Positions 1 through 11,713 of a DNA stretch of 64,000 bases are shown piece after piece; position 1 is the stretch's first letter; each line of letters begins with the position of its first letter. The notes under the pieces are model-generated. The model ran no database searches. It was not told where the DNA came from and saw only the letters and a program-made list of their open reading frames with translations. The stretch is from Danxiaibacter sp048498555 (GTDB lineage Bacteria > Bacteroidota > Bacteroidia > Chitinophagales > Chitinophagaceae). The stretch covers positions 19,779 to 83,778 of the forward strand of contig JBEHXT010000019.1 in the NCBI GenBank assembly GCA_048498555.1, read 5' to 3'. A program made the translations under genes and the position numbers.

Positions 1-2
1 CT

Positions 3-3000
3 GCTTATGCAATAGATGTTCCCATTAGTGTGAGCGGAACAGCAACTTCTATTATAGATTATGATGCGCTTCCATCAATCGTGACTATCCCGGCAGGTTC
101 CAATGCAATAACCTTCCCTGTTAATGCCAAGAATGATAATATTATTGAAGGCGACGAAACGGTGATCATTACAGGCGGATCCACACTGCCAACAGGCTAC
201 ACATACGCTTCTGGCCAGGATGCATCTATTGTAACCATCAAAGACCAGACAGGGATTCCGGCTAATATGCAGATCAGCATTACACCCGCAGCAATTAATG
301 TAGATGAAGGAACAAGCGCTACAATAACGGTGAAGCTGCCAACGGGTATCACCTCGACTGCACCAATAGACGTGCCTATTGGCGTGAGCGGGACAGCGAC
401 AACAGGGACAGATTATGATGTACTTCCCACAATCGCCACAATTCCGGCAGGGGCAAATAGCATAACCTTCACTGTAAATGCGAAGACTGATAATATTATT
501 GAGGGCGATGAAACAGTTGTCATTACAGGCGGCACACTGCCAACAGGCTACTCGTACGCCAGCAATACGGCAACTGTTACCCTTAAAGACAAAACGGGTT
601 CTGCTGCTAATATGCAGATCAGCATAACACCATCTTCCGCTAATGTAGATGAAGGAACAAGCACTACAATAACTGTGAAACTGCCAACAGGTATCACCTC
701 AACTTCCGCGATTGATGTACCCATTAGTATAAGTGGAACAGCTACTGCTATTGCTGATTATGATGCGCTTCCAACAACAGTCACCATTCCTGCTGGTTCA
801 AATGCGATAACCTTCCAGGTCAATGCGAAGACAGATAACATTATTGAAGGTGATGAAACAGTGATTATAACCGGCGGATCTACACTTCCAACAGGCTTTT
901 CATATGCTGCGGGACAAGATGCATCTGTTGTTACCATCAAGGATAAAACAGGCACTCCTGCCAATTTACAGATCACCATTACGCCAGCAACGGTTAATGT
1001 AGATGAAGGAGCAAGCGCTACAATAACGGTGAAGCTGCCGGCGGGTATCACTTCTACGTCTGCAATAGATGTGCCCATTGGAGTTAGCGGAACAGCTACT
1101 TCAGGCACAGATTATGATTTGCTGCCAACAAGCGTGACTATTCCGGCTGGTTCAAACGCAATAACATTTTCTGTTAATGCACTAACGGATAACATTATTG
1201 AGGGCGATGAAACTGTAATCATTACAGGCGGAACGCCGCTACCTGCAGGTTATACATACGCCAATAATACAGCTGTTGTTACCATTAAAGACAAGACAGG
1301 CACTGTAGCAAATATGCAAATCAACCTTACACCCGCAACTGTTGATATAGATGAAGGAACAAGCGCTACTATAACCGTGAAGCTGCCCAACGGCATAACC
1401 TCCGCTACTACGATTGATGTGCCGATTGGCGTGAGCGGAACAGCTACTTCCGGCAATGATTATGATGTACTTCCAACACTTGTCACTATTCCCGCCGGTT
1501 CAAATGCGATAACCTTCGCTGTTAACGCGAAGACAGATAATGTTATTGAAGGGGACGAAACAGTTGTCATTACAGGTGGCACGCTGCCAACAGGCTATTC
1601 ATACGGTAATAAAGTATCTGTTGCAACCATTAAAGACCTGACAGGTACCGCCACTAACAAGCAGATCAGCATTACTCCGGCAGCAATCGGCGTGAATGAA
1701 GGAGCAAGTGCAACGGTTACGATCCGCCTGCCAGCAGGTATCACATCATCTTCTCCAATTACTGTTCCACTGGCAATAAGTGGAACTGCAACTGCAGGTA
1801 CTGATTATGACCTGACTCCCGCAGGTGCGGCAACGAGCGTTATCATTCCTGCAAATACCAACTCCATCACCTTTACCGTTGATGCAAAAATAGATGCCAT
1901 TATCGAACCTGATGAAACAGTGATCATCACCGGCGAGCCACTCCCTGCTGGTTTTACCTATGTTTCTGGCAAAGATGTATCTACGGTAACAATAAAAGAT
2001 GCGAGTGGCAATGTGCAAATTTCCATTGACCCAACAACTACCGATTTAAATGAAGGGGCAAACGCAACTGTAACTATCAGCCTGCCCGGCGGTGTTACTT
2101 CAGCTTCCGCAATTACTATTCCACTTACACTTGGTGGAACTGCAATCGCAGGCACTGATTATTACCTGGCTCCGGCAAGTGCTGAAACAAGCGTTACTAT
2201 TCCTGCAGGTGCCAGCTCCATTACTTTTACCATCAATGCTAAAACAGATAATATTATTGAAGGTGATGAGACCGTAATTATAACAGGAGGCACCCTGCCT
2301 GCCGGCTATACGTATGCAACAGGTAAGGATGCTTCTATATGGACCATCAAGGACCTTACAGGTACTGCCGCCAATAAGCAAATCAGCATTACATCAGCAT
2401 CTGCAAACGTAAATGAAGGTGCAAACGCTACCATTACCGTAAGCCTGCCTACAGGTATTACATCAACTTCTGCTATTACCGTTCCCCTCGCTATCAGTGG
2501 AACAGCTATAGCCGGCACTGATTTTGACCTGACGCCGTCAACAGCAGCAATCAGCGTCACCATCCCGGCAGGTTCAACAGCCGCAACCTTTACAGTTGAC
2601 GCAAAAGCGGATAATATTATTGAAGGTGACGAAACAGTTATCATTACAGGTGGCACACTGCCTGCAGGGTTTACGTATGTATCCGGACAGGATGCCACTA
2701 CCGTAACCATTAAGGATCAAACAGCCACAAACCCGCTCAACACGCAGATCAGCATAGCTTCCGCACCTGTGAATGTAAGTGAAGGCGCCAGCGCTATTGT
2801 AACAGTTAGTTTACCCGCTGGTATTACGTCTACTTCAGCTATCAATATTCCTCTTGCAATGAGCGGGGCTGCAATTATAAATACCGACTATGATTTAAAT
2901 CCAACAACTGCTGAAACAAGCGTTACCATTCCGGCAGGAGCCAACTCCGTGACCTTTGCAGTTGATACAAAAACGGACAATATTATTGAAGATGATGAAA

Positions 3001-6000
3001 CCGTGATTATTACAGGCGGCACGCTGCCTGCCGGCTATACATATGCTTCAGGAAAAAATGTTTCTACCGTAACAATAAAAGACCAGACAGGTTCAATTGC
3101 TAATAAGCAGATTAGTATCAGTCCAACAATCATCTATGTAAATGAAGGCGCAAATACAACCGTAACAGTAGGCTTACCTTCAGGCATCACATCATCTTCT
3201 GCAATCACTGTTTTACTTACAACGAGTGGTACGGCAACTGCGGCTACAGACTATGCCATAACGCCTGGAAGCGCGGCAACAAGTGTTACCATTCCTGCAG
3301 GTTCTAATTCAATAACGTTTACGGTTGACGCGAAAGCGGACAACATTATTGAAGGCGATGAAACAGTGGCTATCACAGGCGGAACGTTACCTACGGGCTA
3401 TTCATATGTAAGTGGAAAAAATTCAGCTACTGTTACCATAAAAGACCAGACTGGCACCAATCCGCTTAACACACAGATCAGTATTACATCATCAACCGCA
3501 AATGTAAATGAAGGAGCAAGCGCTACCATTAAAGTTAGCCTGCCTTCCGGTATTACATCTACTTCTGCGATCTATGTTCCGCTTACCATGAGTGGGACTG
3601 CAATTTTAAATACGGATTATGATCTGACGCCAACAAGTGCATCTGCAGGTGTTACCATTCCCGCAGGATCCAGCTCAGTAACGTTTACGGTTGATGCAAC
3701 AGCCGATAACATTATTGAAGGGGACGAAACAGTAACGATAATAGGCGGATCGCTACCTGCGGGTTATACTTATGCTACCGGCCAACAGGCATCTACCGTT
3801 ACTATAAAAGACCAGACTGGTACTGTTACCAATAAGCAAATCAGCATAACGCCAGGAACAATTGATGTGAATGAAGGGGCGAGCACGAGTATAGCCGTCA
3901 GCCTGCCAGCAGGTATCACGTCAAGCACGGCGATCACCGTAACCATCAGTGCAGGCGGATCAGCCACTTCAGGTACCGACTATGACTTGCTACCAACAAT
4001 CGTAACCATTCCTGCAGGTGCTAATTCAGCAACTTTCCCTGTTAATGCAAAAATGGATTATATTATTGAGGGAGATGAAAAAGTGATTATAACAGGCGGA
4101 ACATTGCCCGCAGGTTATAGTTATACAACAGGCCAAAATACATCTACCGTTACCATTAAGGACCAAACAGGTACTGTGGCGAACAAGCAGATCAGCATTA
4201 CGCCAGCAACCGTTAATGTAGATGAAGGAACGGGTACTACTATAACACTCCGCCTGCCAACGGGCATCACTTCGAGCGCTGCAATAGCTGTGCCCATTAG
4301 TACTAGCGGAACCGCTATTTCCGGTGTTGATTATGACTTGCTCCCTGCGATCGTAACCATTCCGGCGGGTTCTAACTCAGTAACCTTCCCCGTTAATGCA
4401 AAAACGGATAATATTATTGAGGACGATGAAACAGTAATTATAACAGGCGGCACATTGCCTGCGGGTTACGCTTATGCATTGGGCCAGGGCACATCTACCG
4501 TAACCATCAAAGACCAGACAGGTACGATTACTAATAAACAGATCAGCATAACGCCGGCAACAGCTGATGTAAACGAAGGAGCAAGCACTGCTATTACAAT
4601 TGGCCTGCCAGCAGGTATAACATCAAGTACTGCAATTATTGTTTCTATTGGAGCTTCGGGAACTGCTACGGCTACAACGGACTATGACCTGCTGCCGACA
4701 ACAGTTACTATTCCCGCAGGTTCTAATTCAACGACATTAACAGTTAATGCAAAGACTGATAACATTATTGAGGCAGATGAAACAGTAATTATAACAGGCG
4801 GTTCATTGCCAGCAGGCTATACTTATGCAACCGGTAAAGATGTATCTACCATAACCATCAAGGACCAGACAGGTACAATTACCAATAAACAAATTGGCAT
4901 TACACCTGTAACGGTTGATGTTAACGAAGGAACGAGCACTACTATTACAGTAGGCCTGCCAGCGGGCATTACATCAGGTTCTGCAATTACGGTACCCATT
5001 GCAGTTAGCGGAATAGCAGTTTCCAATATCGATTATGACCTGCTTCCTGCAGCCATTACCATTCCCGCAAATACCAACTCAATAAGCTTCACAGTAAATG
5101 CAAAAACAGATTTTATTATTGAAGGTGATGAAACGGTGATTATTACAGGCGGAACGCTGCCAACTGGTTATACCTATGCGGCTGGCAAGAACTCATCTAT
5201 CGTAACCATCAAAGACCAGACAGGCACGGTAAGTAACAAGCTAATCAATATAACATCAACAACCGCTAACGTAAATGAAGGTGCAAGCAGTACGATAACC
5301 TTTAGCCTTCCAACTGGCATTACGTCAAGTACCGCGATATCAATACCCATGGGTGTAAGTGGAACAGCAACTTCCGCTATTGATTATGCCTTGCTTCCAA
5401 CAAGCGTTACCATTCCGGCAAATACAAACTCCGTAAGCTTTACTGTAAATGCCCTGACCGACTTTATCATTGAGGATGATGAAACAGTAATCATAACAGG
5501 TGGAACGCTGCCAACTGGCTATACATACCTTTCTGGCAACAATTCAGCTACCATAACAATAAAAGATCAGACAGGAACAGATCCGCTTAATAAGCTTATC
5601 AGCATAGCACCAACAACGGTTGACGTGAATGAAGGTGCAAGCACCACAATAACAGTAAGCCTGCCGACAGGTATCACCTCAAGTGCTGCCATCCAGGTAC
5701 CTGTAAGTGTTAGCGGCACAGCAACTTCCGGTACTGATTACGAACTAATACCGGCAATTGCAACTATTCCTGCAGGTGCTAATTCAATTACATTCACGGT
5801 AAATGTGAAGAATGATAATATTATTGAGAGCGATGAAACAGTAATTATAACAGGAGGAACGCTTCCTGCTGGCTATGGGTTTGCAGCTGGCAAAAATGTT
5901 TCTACCATTACTATCAAAGATAAGACAGGTACGCCTGTTAACAAACAGATCAGTATCACATCAGGATCTGCAAATGTGAATGAAGGTGCAAGCCTTCCTG

Positions 6001-9000
6001 TTACAGTCAGCCTGCCTGCCGGCATTACATCATCCTCCCCACTCATCATTACCCTGACAATGAGTGGAACTGCGATTGCGGGCACTGACTATGACTTAAC
6101 ACCAGGCACCGCGGCAATAAGTGTTACCATTCCTGCAGGATCTAATGCAGCCACCTTTATGGTTGATGCAAAAACAGACAACATTATTGAAGCAGATGAA
6201 ACCGTGACAATAACAGGAGGTGCACTACTCACAGGTTATACGTATGTAACCGGTAAAAATACTTCTACTATAACGATAAAAGACCAGACAGGTATTAATC
6301 CACTCAACAAACAGATTAGCATTACGCCAGCCGCAGCAACAATTGATGAAGGCGGGGTGGCTACTGTAAAGGTGAGCCTACCTTCGGGCATAACATCTGT
6401 TTCACCGATAGTTGTACCACTGGTAATTTCGGGAAGCGCAACTGCAGGCGCCGATTATGACCTGACACCGGCAAGCGCGGTAACCTCAGTTACCATTCCC
6501 GCAAATACCAATTTTATCACATTTGCCGTGAGCGCAAAAACAGATAATGTTATCGAAAACGATGAAACTGTTGATATAGCTGGTGGTGTTTTACCTGCCG
6601 GATATACTTATGTTTCCGGTGCTACCAGGTCTGTAACTACCATTAAGGACAAAACGCTGATGGGCAATAATAGCATCACCCTGTCTGTTACACGAGGCAA
6701 CCTCGACAGGGGAGGAACCAGCGGCAATATTACGGCTTCACTGCCTACAGGTATTGTTGCAAGTTATCCGCTTACTATTAGTTTATCGGCTGCCGGAACA
6801 GGCTTAACAGCAGGCGTTGATTACTCGCTGTCATCCAATGCCATTACCATACCAGCCAACAGCAATTCTATTTCGAATGTTACCGTGTCAGCCTTATGTG
6901 CGCAGGCTTTATCAGCCAATTTTACATTGAATATAAATGGTACTTCAACGGGCTTTACAGTTAGCCAGGCAAACACTGTTGTTAATGGAGCGAATATTGG
7001 AAACGCCATTACCTATAGCGGCCCAACAAGTTTCTGTAATAATTTATCCCTGACGCTTACAGCACCTTCAGGCGGCAGTTATGAATGGTATAAGAATGGT
7101 GTAACTATCCCCGGTGCAAATCAAGATACTTATACTGCTATTACAACAGGAGCTTATACCGTTAAAGTGGTTAATATAAATGGTTGCTACGGGGTAAGTA
7201 CATCTGTTAATGTAACAGTTATCAACAGGCCCGCAGCGCCATCTGTATCACCCGGCGGATCATTGGATTTGTGTAGTGGTTCGGAAATTATGCTGGCTGC
7301 TACAGGTACAACCGGAACCAGCAGTTACCAATGGTATAAAGACGGTATCGCTATTGCCGGCGCAAATGCATCTACATACCTGGCATCCACAGCCGGAACA
7401 TATAAGGCTACTACAATAGTGAGTGGATTCAGTTGCCATTCAGATTCCAGCCTCGCTGTGAACCTTGTTGGCAAAGCCGGACCGGCTCCTTCAAGGCCTG
7501 CTATAGCAGCCAGCAGCCAGTTGCTTTGTGTTGGTGGAAGCATATTGCTCAGCACCGATCTTACAACGGGCATCAGTTACCAGTGGTACAGGGACGGCGC
7601 AACAATAGCCGGAGCCACAGAACATACCTATACTGCGTTGTCCGGCGGAAATTATACTGTTCGTGTACAAGCCGATGGCAGCACCTGCTCTAACATAAGT
7701 AATGCAACCGTTGTTACGCCAGGCAGTGGAACTGCGCCTGCACGCCCGGTTATAGAAAGCAATGGAACAACCCTCTGTGGTACAGCCAGCACAATTATGC
7801 TGCGTTCATCAACTGCAGGTAATAGTTACCAGTGGTATAAAAATGGTGTTATCATAACCGGCGCAAATGCCCGCAACTTAATGGTTAACGCGGCAGGAAA
7901 TTATGTTGTACAAGTACTGGAAGCAGGTGGCTGCAGCAGCGTGAGCGATGCAATATCCATTACATCAACAACGGGCGGCGGCATTGCAAAACCAATAATG
8001 CTTCAGAGCGGAACGGTTGTATGTAGTAACGGAGAAGTATTACTGACTGCAGACATGGGCGGTGGTGTAACCACAGGAATCAATTATGTGTGGTACCTGG
8101 ACGGCACAACAATACCAGGAGCCACATCGCAAAGCATTAGTGCTGTACAGGCGGGCACCTATATTATCGAAGCCAAAGATGGCAGCGGCTGCATAAATAC
8201 CAGCGATCCGCTTGTTCTGACAAGTGGTGCAGGTACCGCTCCGGCGAAACCAGCTATTCGCGCAGGTGGCACTACCATTTGTGTAAATGGAAGTGTAATG
8301 CTTACTGCAAGCACCACATCGGGTGTTAACTACCAGTGGTACTTCAATTCATTCCCGATTGCAGGTGCTACCCAACAAACTTATATAGCAACTATGGCCG
8401 GAAATTATCGTGTAGCAATCACTGATGCCGGCGGCGGATGCACCAATATTAGCGATGCATTATCCATCAGCCAGGGCAGCGGAACAGCACCGGCGCAGCC
8501 AGCCATCGTGCAAAGCGGAAATGTGATATGTACAAATGGAAGTGTCCTGCTGGTATCATCCATTACCGCAACAAATTACCAGTGGTTTAGAAATGGTTTG
8601 GCAATAACCGGCGCAACAGATCGCAGTTATGTGGCAACACAGGCGGGTGCTTACAGGGTATCTATTATCGAAAACCCATGCAGCAGTATCAGCAACGAAG
8701 TAGTGTTATCATCTTCTGCAAGTACTGCTCCTCAAAATCCTGTTGTTACCAGTTCCTCATCAACGGTATGCATCAACGGAAGTGTAACACTCACCGCAGA
8801 TGTAACCGGTGTTAGCTATCAATGGTATTATAATGGAATAGCTATTCCGGGCGCAGTTAACCGTATTTTAAATATAGCCAGCTCAGGCAGTTACCGGGTA
8901 GCTGTTACTGAAAGTGGCACTTGCACCACCGTAAGCGATGAAACCATCATAAATGACGGTGGCACCCAAGCTCCTAACGCACCGGTTATTTCCGGCGCAA

Positions 9001-11705
9001 TGCATATTGTATGTACCAGTGGCCACAGCGTAAAACTTACGGCGAGCAATATTGCAGGCGCTACAGGTTATCAGTGGTATGTGAATGGCGTATTAATAGC
9101 AGGCGCTACAGGCAATGTGTATAATGCGGCATCAACCGGTACCTACCAGGTAACAGCTGGCAATGGTGGTTGCTCAAGCGTACTAAGCACAGGGTATTCG
9201 CTAACAGCAGGTACGTCTGTTGCAAGCAATAATGATATCACCGTTAATAGCGTAAGCCCTTGCTATAACAGTAGCACAGTTTTACAGACAGCTGGCACTA
9301 TCGCTAATCCGGTGTTTAACTGGTATACAGATGCTGCGCTTACCAACCTGTTCTATACAGGCAACAGCTATCTGACTACTGCACTTACTACAGATACAAC
9401 CTTCTATATTACGGTTAGCAACATCACTTCAGTTTGTGAAAATGCACCAGGTAATGGCAGGTTGCAAACTGTTTCTGTAAAGGCAAAAGCTGAGCTGCAA
9501 GTAACAGCTCCCGCGGCTGTGTGCACGCCATCTTCAATAAATCTTACAGCGAGAGCGCTAACAAATGGCAGCAGCACGGGAATGACTTTTGTATATTCTG
9601 CAGATAGTTTGGCCTTGGTGAATGACCCCACCAATACGGCGGCATATCTGTCAAATCCAGCCGCAGTGAGCACCAGCGGAAGATATTATCTCCGTGGCAA
9701 AATCAATGGCTGCTGGTCTGACGTAAAAGGTGTTGATGCTGTTATAAACGTATCGCCACAAATTGCATTTGCGCAGCCACAAGCTGTGTGTGCACCGGGC
9801 ACCATCGATCTTACAGCTGCTATCAGCAATTACGATACAAATAATTACCAGTATACATTCATGGATGCCGGTAATACAGTTGTTAATAGTGCTACAGCCA
9901 TAGCTAATACAGGCACTTACAGTGCAACTGCCGAAAATAAAATCACGGGCTGCGTATCACCGGTGGTTGCTATCGTTGCTACAATACATGCCAAGCCACA
10001 GGCAATTACAGCAACACCGCAACCAATATGCGCACCTGCAACCATCGATCTTACACAGCAGGTAACTAATTATAACAACGTTGTATACAATTACACGTTC
10101 ATTGATGCAACAGGCAACACCATAACTGCACCGGCAGCTGTGGCAGTAAGTAGTAACTACTCTGTGATCGCTACAAATAAAACAACTTTATGTAGTTCAG
10201 ATCCGGCGGTTATTCCGGTAACCATTTACAAACAGCCAATTGTAGACCTCAACAACAATGGCAACGCCGTTCTCTGTGGTGTAAACGGCACGGTTAACCT
10301 TATAAACTCAATTGCCAATTATAATGCAACTGCATATAACTATGCCTTTAAAGATGTGATGAATAGTCCTCTGGCAAATGTATCTGCAATCGCTATCGCA
10401 GGCGATTATAAGATAACGGCAACGGATAAAACAACCGGATGCCCGTCTGTTGCAGCCACAATTAACGTTAAACGCTATGCATTGCCAGTGGTGAAGGTGA
10501 CCGATCCTACAGCTGTATATGATCCTTACACCGTCAACATTACAGCGCCTGAGGTAGTGAATGGCAGTACAGCAGATATTACCTACAGTTATTATGATGA
10601 CAGCAAGAGCAAAATAACGCAGCAACAAGCTTCGGCTATAAGCGGCCCTGGACAATTCATCTATTACATTGGCGGCACATCTACCGTTGGTTGTAACTCT
10701 CTGTTAATGCCTGTTAATGTGGTTATTCATGAACGCCCTGTATTAAAAATAACGGCCATCAATTCTGAAATATGGGAAGGGCAGACAGCTGCATTAACCA
10801 TCAGTTATCCTGCGGGAGTAACCTTGCCTGACGATTTTTCGTTCAGCCTATCTGCAGGCAACGGCACCACGATACGCCGGGAGGATTATACATTGCCAGC
10901 CGCTGTAAGTATACGTGCAGGCCACAACAATGCTCAGTTTATGGTTTCTACAGTGGAAAACCGCATCCTTGACCTGAATCATGTATTAAATGTGCACGGC
11001 GAAAGCAACACCTTTAAAGTAACAGATGGTTCTGTACTGATCCATGACTCTACCTCTCTTTATCCTGAAAACAGGATTATAACCATCGGCACTGACACAA
11101 TCTATGGTAAAGGAAAGGCAGGCATTTACATGCAACTTCCAGCGGGCATAACTACATCTTACGATATAACGGTGAACCTGGCGCAAGCGGTAGGCACAAC
11201 TATCAGCAGTGCTGATTACGCCATGGATGCCGTAGGTACGATACCGGCAGGTTCGGGCAAAGGAGGATTTAACGTTACTGCAGAGTCCTCTTCAAAAGAA
11301 GAGCTTAAACTGGTAATAAAAGGCAATCAGCAAAACTTTACGGTGAACAATGGTTCCGTATTGATCAGGCCGAAGCGCATAAATGTTAACCAACTTGTTT
11401 CAGACAACGGCGATGGCATTAATGATTATTTCAGGATAGAAGGCATTGAACATTATACAGGTGTTAAGCCTGGCGGAGATAATGACGTTACCATATTTAA
11501 CCGTTGGGGTGAGGTTGTATATAGCGTGAAGTTGTATGATAACAGTAGCAGGCGATTTGAAGGCCTTGGCAATAAGGCTGTAAAATCACGTGTGCCGGAT
11601 GGCGTATACTTCTACGTCATCAACATAACGGTTCCTCCGGAAGACTTGAAACCAGGGGAGGACCCAAGGCAACGATTCAGCGGTTATCTGAGGTTGCAGA
11701 AATAA
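3..11705 (+). CDS. Giant SprB-like surface adhesin, T9SS type-B substrate (5' end outside window)
   Basis: The frame is open from the window edge (first full codon at 3), so the start lies upstream; 3,900 residues are visible. Nt 3-6650 hold 19 Calx-beta-type units of about 345-365 bp, each with an acidic IIEGDETVIITGG-like motif and a DYDLLP or DYDLTP motif. Nt 7010-9220 hold nine Ig-like units marked by YQWYKDG...IPGA and paired cysteines. Nt 9230-10730 are PKD-like stretches, followed by two degenerate Calx-beta-like units. The last ~105 residues match the gliding-motility-type C-terminal domain (NQLVSDNGDGINDYF, IFNRWGEVVY, DGVYFYVI), the type-B signal for type IX secretion. The product is expected to be exported and displayed as a long adhesive filament. 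The next gene is PorP/SprF-like, the usual partner. The family call is strong; the ligand is unknown. Confidence 0.93.
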   Translation, partial: AYAIDVPISVSGTATSIIDYDALPSIVTIPAGSNAITFPVNAKNDNIIEGDETVIITGGSTLPTGYTYASGQDASIVTIKDQTGIPANMQISITPAAINVDEGTSATITVKLPTGITSTAPIDVPIGVSGTATTGTDYDVLPTIATIPAGANSITFTVNAKTDNIIEGDETVVITGGTLPTGYSYASNTATVTLKDKTGSAANMQISITPSSANVDEGTSTTITVKLPTGITSTSAIDVPISISGTATAIADYDALPTTVTIPAGSNAITFQVNAKTDNIIEGDETVIITGGSTLPTGFSYAAGQDASVVTIKDKTGTPANLQITITPATVNVDEGASATITVKLPAGITSTSAIDVPIGVSGTATSGTDYDLLPTSVTIPAGSNAITFSVNALTDNIIEGDETVIITGGTPLPAGYTYANNTAVVTIKDKTGTVANMQINLTPATVDIDEGTSATITVKLPNGITSATTIDVPIGVSGTATSGNDYDVLPTLVTIPAGSNAITFAVNAKTDNVIEGDETVVITGGTLPTGYSYGNKVSVATIKDLTGTATNKQISITPAAIGVNEGASATVTIRLPAGITSSSPITVPLAISGTATAGTDYDLTPAGAATSVIIPANTNSITFTVDAKIDAIIEPDETVIITGEPLPAGFTYVSGKDVSTVTIKDASGNVQISIDPTTTDLNEGANATVTISLPGGVTSASAITIPLTLGGTAIAGTDYYLAPASAETSVTIPAGASSITFTINAKTDNIIEGDETVIITGGTLPAGYTYATGKDASIWTIKDLTGTAANKQISITSASANVNEGANATITVSLPTGITSTSAITVPLAISGTAIAGTDFDLTPSTAAISVTIPAGSTAATFTVDAKADNIIEGDETVIITGGTLPAGFTYVSGQDATTVTIKDQTATNPLNTQISIASAPVNVSEGASAIVTVSLPAGITSTSAINIPLAMSGAAIINTDYDLNPTTAETSVTIPAGANSVTFAVDTKTDNIIEDDETVIITGGTLPAGYTYASGKNVSTVTIKDQTGSIANKQISISPTIIYVNEGANTTVTVGLPSGITSSSAITVLLTTSGTATAATDYAITPGSAATSVTIPAGSNSITFTVDAKADNIIEGDETVAITGGTLPTGYSYVSGKNSATVTIKDQTGTNPLNTQISITSSTANVNEGASATIKVSLPSGITSTSAIYVPLTMSGTAILNTDYDLTPTSASAGVTIPAGSSSVTFTVDATADNIIEGDETVTIIGGSLPAGYTYATGQQASTVTIKDQTGTVTNKQISITPGTIDVNEGASTSIAVSLPAGITSSTAITVTISAGGSATSGTDYDLLPTIVTIPAGANSATFPVNAKMDYIIEGDEKVIITGGTLPAGYSYTTGQNTSTVTIKDQTGTVANKQISITPATVNVDEGTGTTITLRLPTGITSSAAIAVPISTSGTAISGVDYDLLPAIVTIPAGSNSVTFPVNAKTDNIIEDDETVIITGGTLPAGYAYALGQGTSTVTIKDQTGTITNKQISITPATADVNEGASTAITIGLPAGITSSTAIIVSIGASGTATATTDYDLLPTTVTIPAGSNSTTLTVNAKTDNIIEADETVIITGGSLPAGYTYATGKDVSTITIKDQTGTITNKQIGITPVTVDVNEGTSTTITVGLPAGITSGSAITVPIAVSGIAVSNIDYDLLPAAITIPANTNSISFTVNAKTDFIIEGDETVIITGGTLPTGYTYAAGKNSSIVTIKDQTGTVSNKLINITSTTANVNEGASSTITFSLPTGITSSTAISIPMGVSGTATSAIDYALLPTSVTIPANTNSVSFTVNALTDFIIEDDETVIITGGTLPTGYTYLSGNNSATITIKDQTGTDPLNKLISIAPTTVDVNEGASTTITVSLPTGITSSAAIQVPVSVSGTATSGTDYELIPAIATIPAGANSITFTVNVKNDNIIESDETVIITGGTLPAGYGFAAGKNVSTITIKDKTGTPVNKQISITSGSANVNEGASLPVTVSLPAGITSSSPLIITLTMSGTAIAGTDYDLTPGTAAISVTIPAGSNAATFMVDAKTDNIIEADETVTITGGALLTGYTYVTGKNTSTITIKDQTGINPLNKQISITPAAATIDEGGVATVKVSLPSGITSVSPIVVPLVISGSATAGADYDLTPASAVTSVTIPANTNFITFAVSAKTDNVIENDETVDIAGGVLPAGYTYVSGATRSVTTIKDKTLMGNNSITLSVTRGNLDRGGTSGNITASLPTGIVASYPLTISLSAAGTGLTAGVDYSLSSNAITIPANSNSISNVTVSALCAQALSANFTLNINGTSTGFTVSQANTVVNGANIGNAITYSGPTSFCNNLSLTLTAPSGGSYEWYKNGVTIPGANQDTYTAITTGAYTVKVVNINGCYGVSTSVNVTVINRPAAPSVSPGGSLDLCSGSEIMLAATGTTGTSSYQWYKDGIAIAGANASTYLASTAGTYKATTIVSGFSCHSDSSLAVNLVGKAGPAPSRPAIAASSQLLCVGGSILLSTDLTTGISYQWYRDGATIAGATEHTYTALSGGNYTVRVQADGSTCSNISNATVVTPGSGTAPARPVIESNGTTLCGTASTIMLRSSTAGNSYQWYKNGVIITGANARNLMVNAAGNYVVQVLEAGGCSSVSDAISITSTTGGGIAKPIMLQSGTVVCSNGEVLLTADMGGGVTTGINYVWYLDGTTIPGATSQSISAVQAGTYIIEAKDGSGCINTSDPLVLTSGAGTAPAKPAIRAGGTTICVNGSVMLTASTTSGVNYQWYFNSFPIAGATQQTYIATMAGNYRVAITDAGGGCTNISDALSISQGSGTAPAQPAIVQSGNVICTNGSVLLVSSITATNYQWFRNGLAITGATDRSYVATQAGAYRVSIIENPCSSISNEVVLSSSASTAPQNPVVTSSSSTVCINGSVTLTADVTGVSYQWYYNGIAIPGAVNRILNIASSGSYRVAVTESGTCTTVSDETIINDGGTQAPNAPVISGAMHIVCTSGHSVKLTASNIAGATGYQWYVNGVLIAGATGNVYNAASTGTYQVTAGNGGCSSVLSTGYSLTAGTSVASNNDITVNSVSPCYNSSTVLQTAGTIANPVFNWYTDAALTNLFYTGNSYLTTALTTDTTFYITVSNITSVCENAPGNGRLQTVSVKAKAELQVTAPAAVCTPSSINLTARALTNGSSTGMTFVYSADSLALVNDPTNTAAYLSNPAAVSTSGRYYLRGKINGCWSDVKGVDAVINVSPQIAFAQPQAVCAPGTIDLTAAISNYDTNNYQYTFMDAGNTVVNSATAIANTGTYSATAENKITGCVSPVVAIVATIHAKPQAITATPQPICAPATIDLTQQVTNYNNVVYNYTFIDATGNTITAPAAVAVSSNYSVIATNKTTLCSSDPAVIPVTIYKQPIVDLNNNGNAVLCGVNGTVNLINSIANYNATAYNYAFKDVMNSPLANVSAIAIAGDYKITATDKTTGCPSVAATINVKRYALPVVKVTDPTAVYDPYTVNITAPEVVNGSTADITYSYYDDSKSKITQQQASAISGPGQFIYYIGGTSTVGCNSLLMPVNVVIHERPVLKITAINSEIWEGQTAALTISYPAGVTLPDDFSFSLSAGNGTTIRREDYTLPAAVSIRAGHNNAQFMVSTVENRILDLNHVLNVHGESNTFKVTDGSVLIHDSTSLYPENRIITIGTDTIYGKGKAGIYMQLPAGITTSYDITVNLAQAVGTTISSADYAMDAVGTIPAGSGKGGFNVTAESSSKEELKLVIKGNQQNFTVNNGSVLIRPKRINVNQLVSDNGDGINDYFRIEGIEHYTGVKPGGDNDVTIFNRWGEVVYSVKLYDNSSRRFEGLGNKAVKSRVPDGVYFYVINITVPPEDLKPGEDPRQRFSGYLRLQK

Positions 11706-11713
11706 CCATGAAG

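Noticed and set aside
758..6085. Many minus-strand ORFs of 60-134 codons within the adhesin repeats
   Set aside because: They recur at the repeat period in the same reverse frame and are by-products of the periodic sequence; the plus-strand frame is clearly the gene.
3..6650. Periodic units considered as a CRISPR array or DNA satellite
   Set aside because: The period is 345-365 bp, units are diverged and fully coding, and encode a known repeat fold; no short identical repeats with spacers exist.
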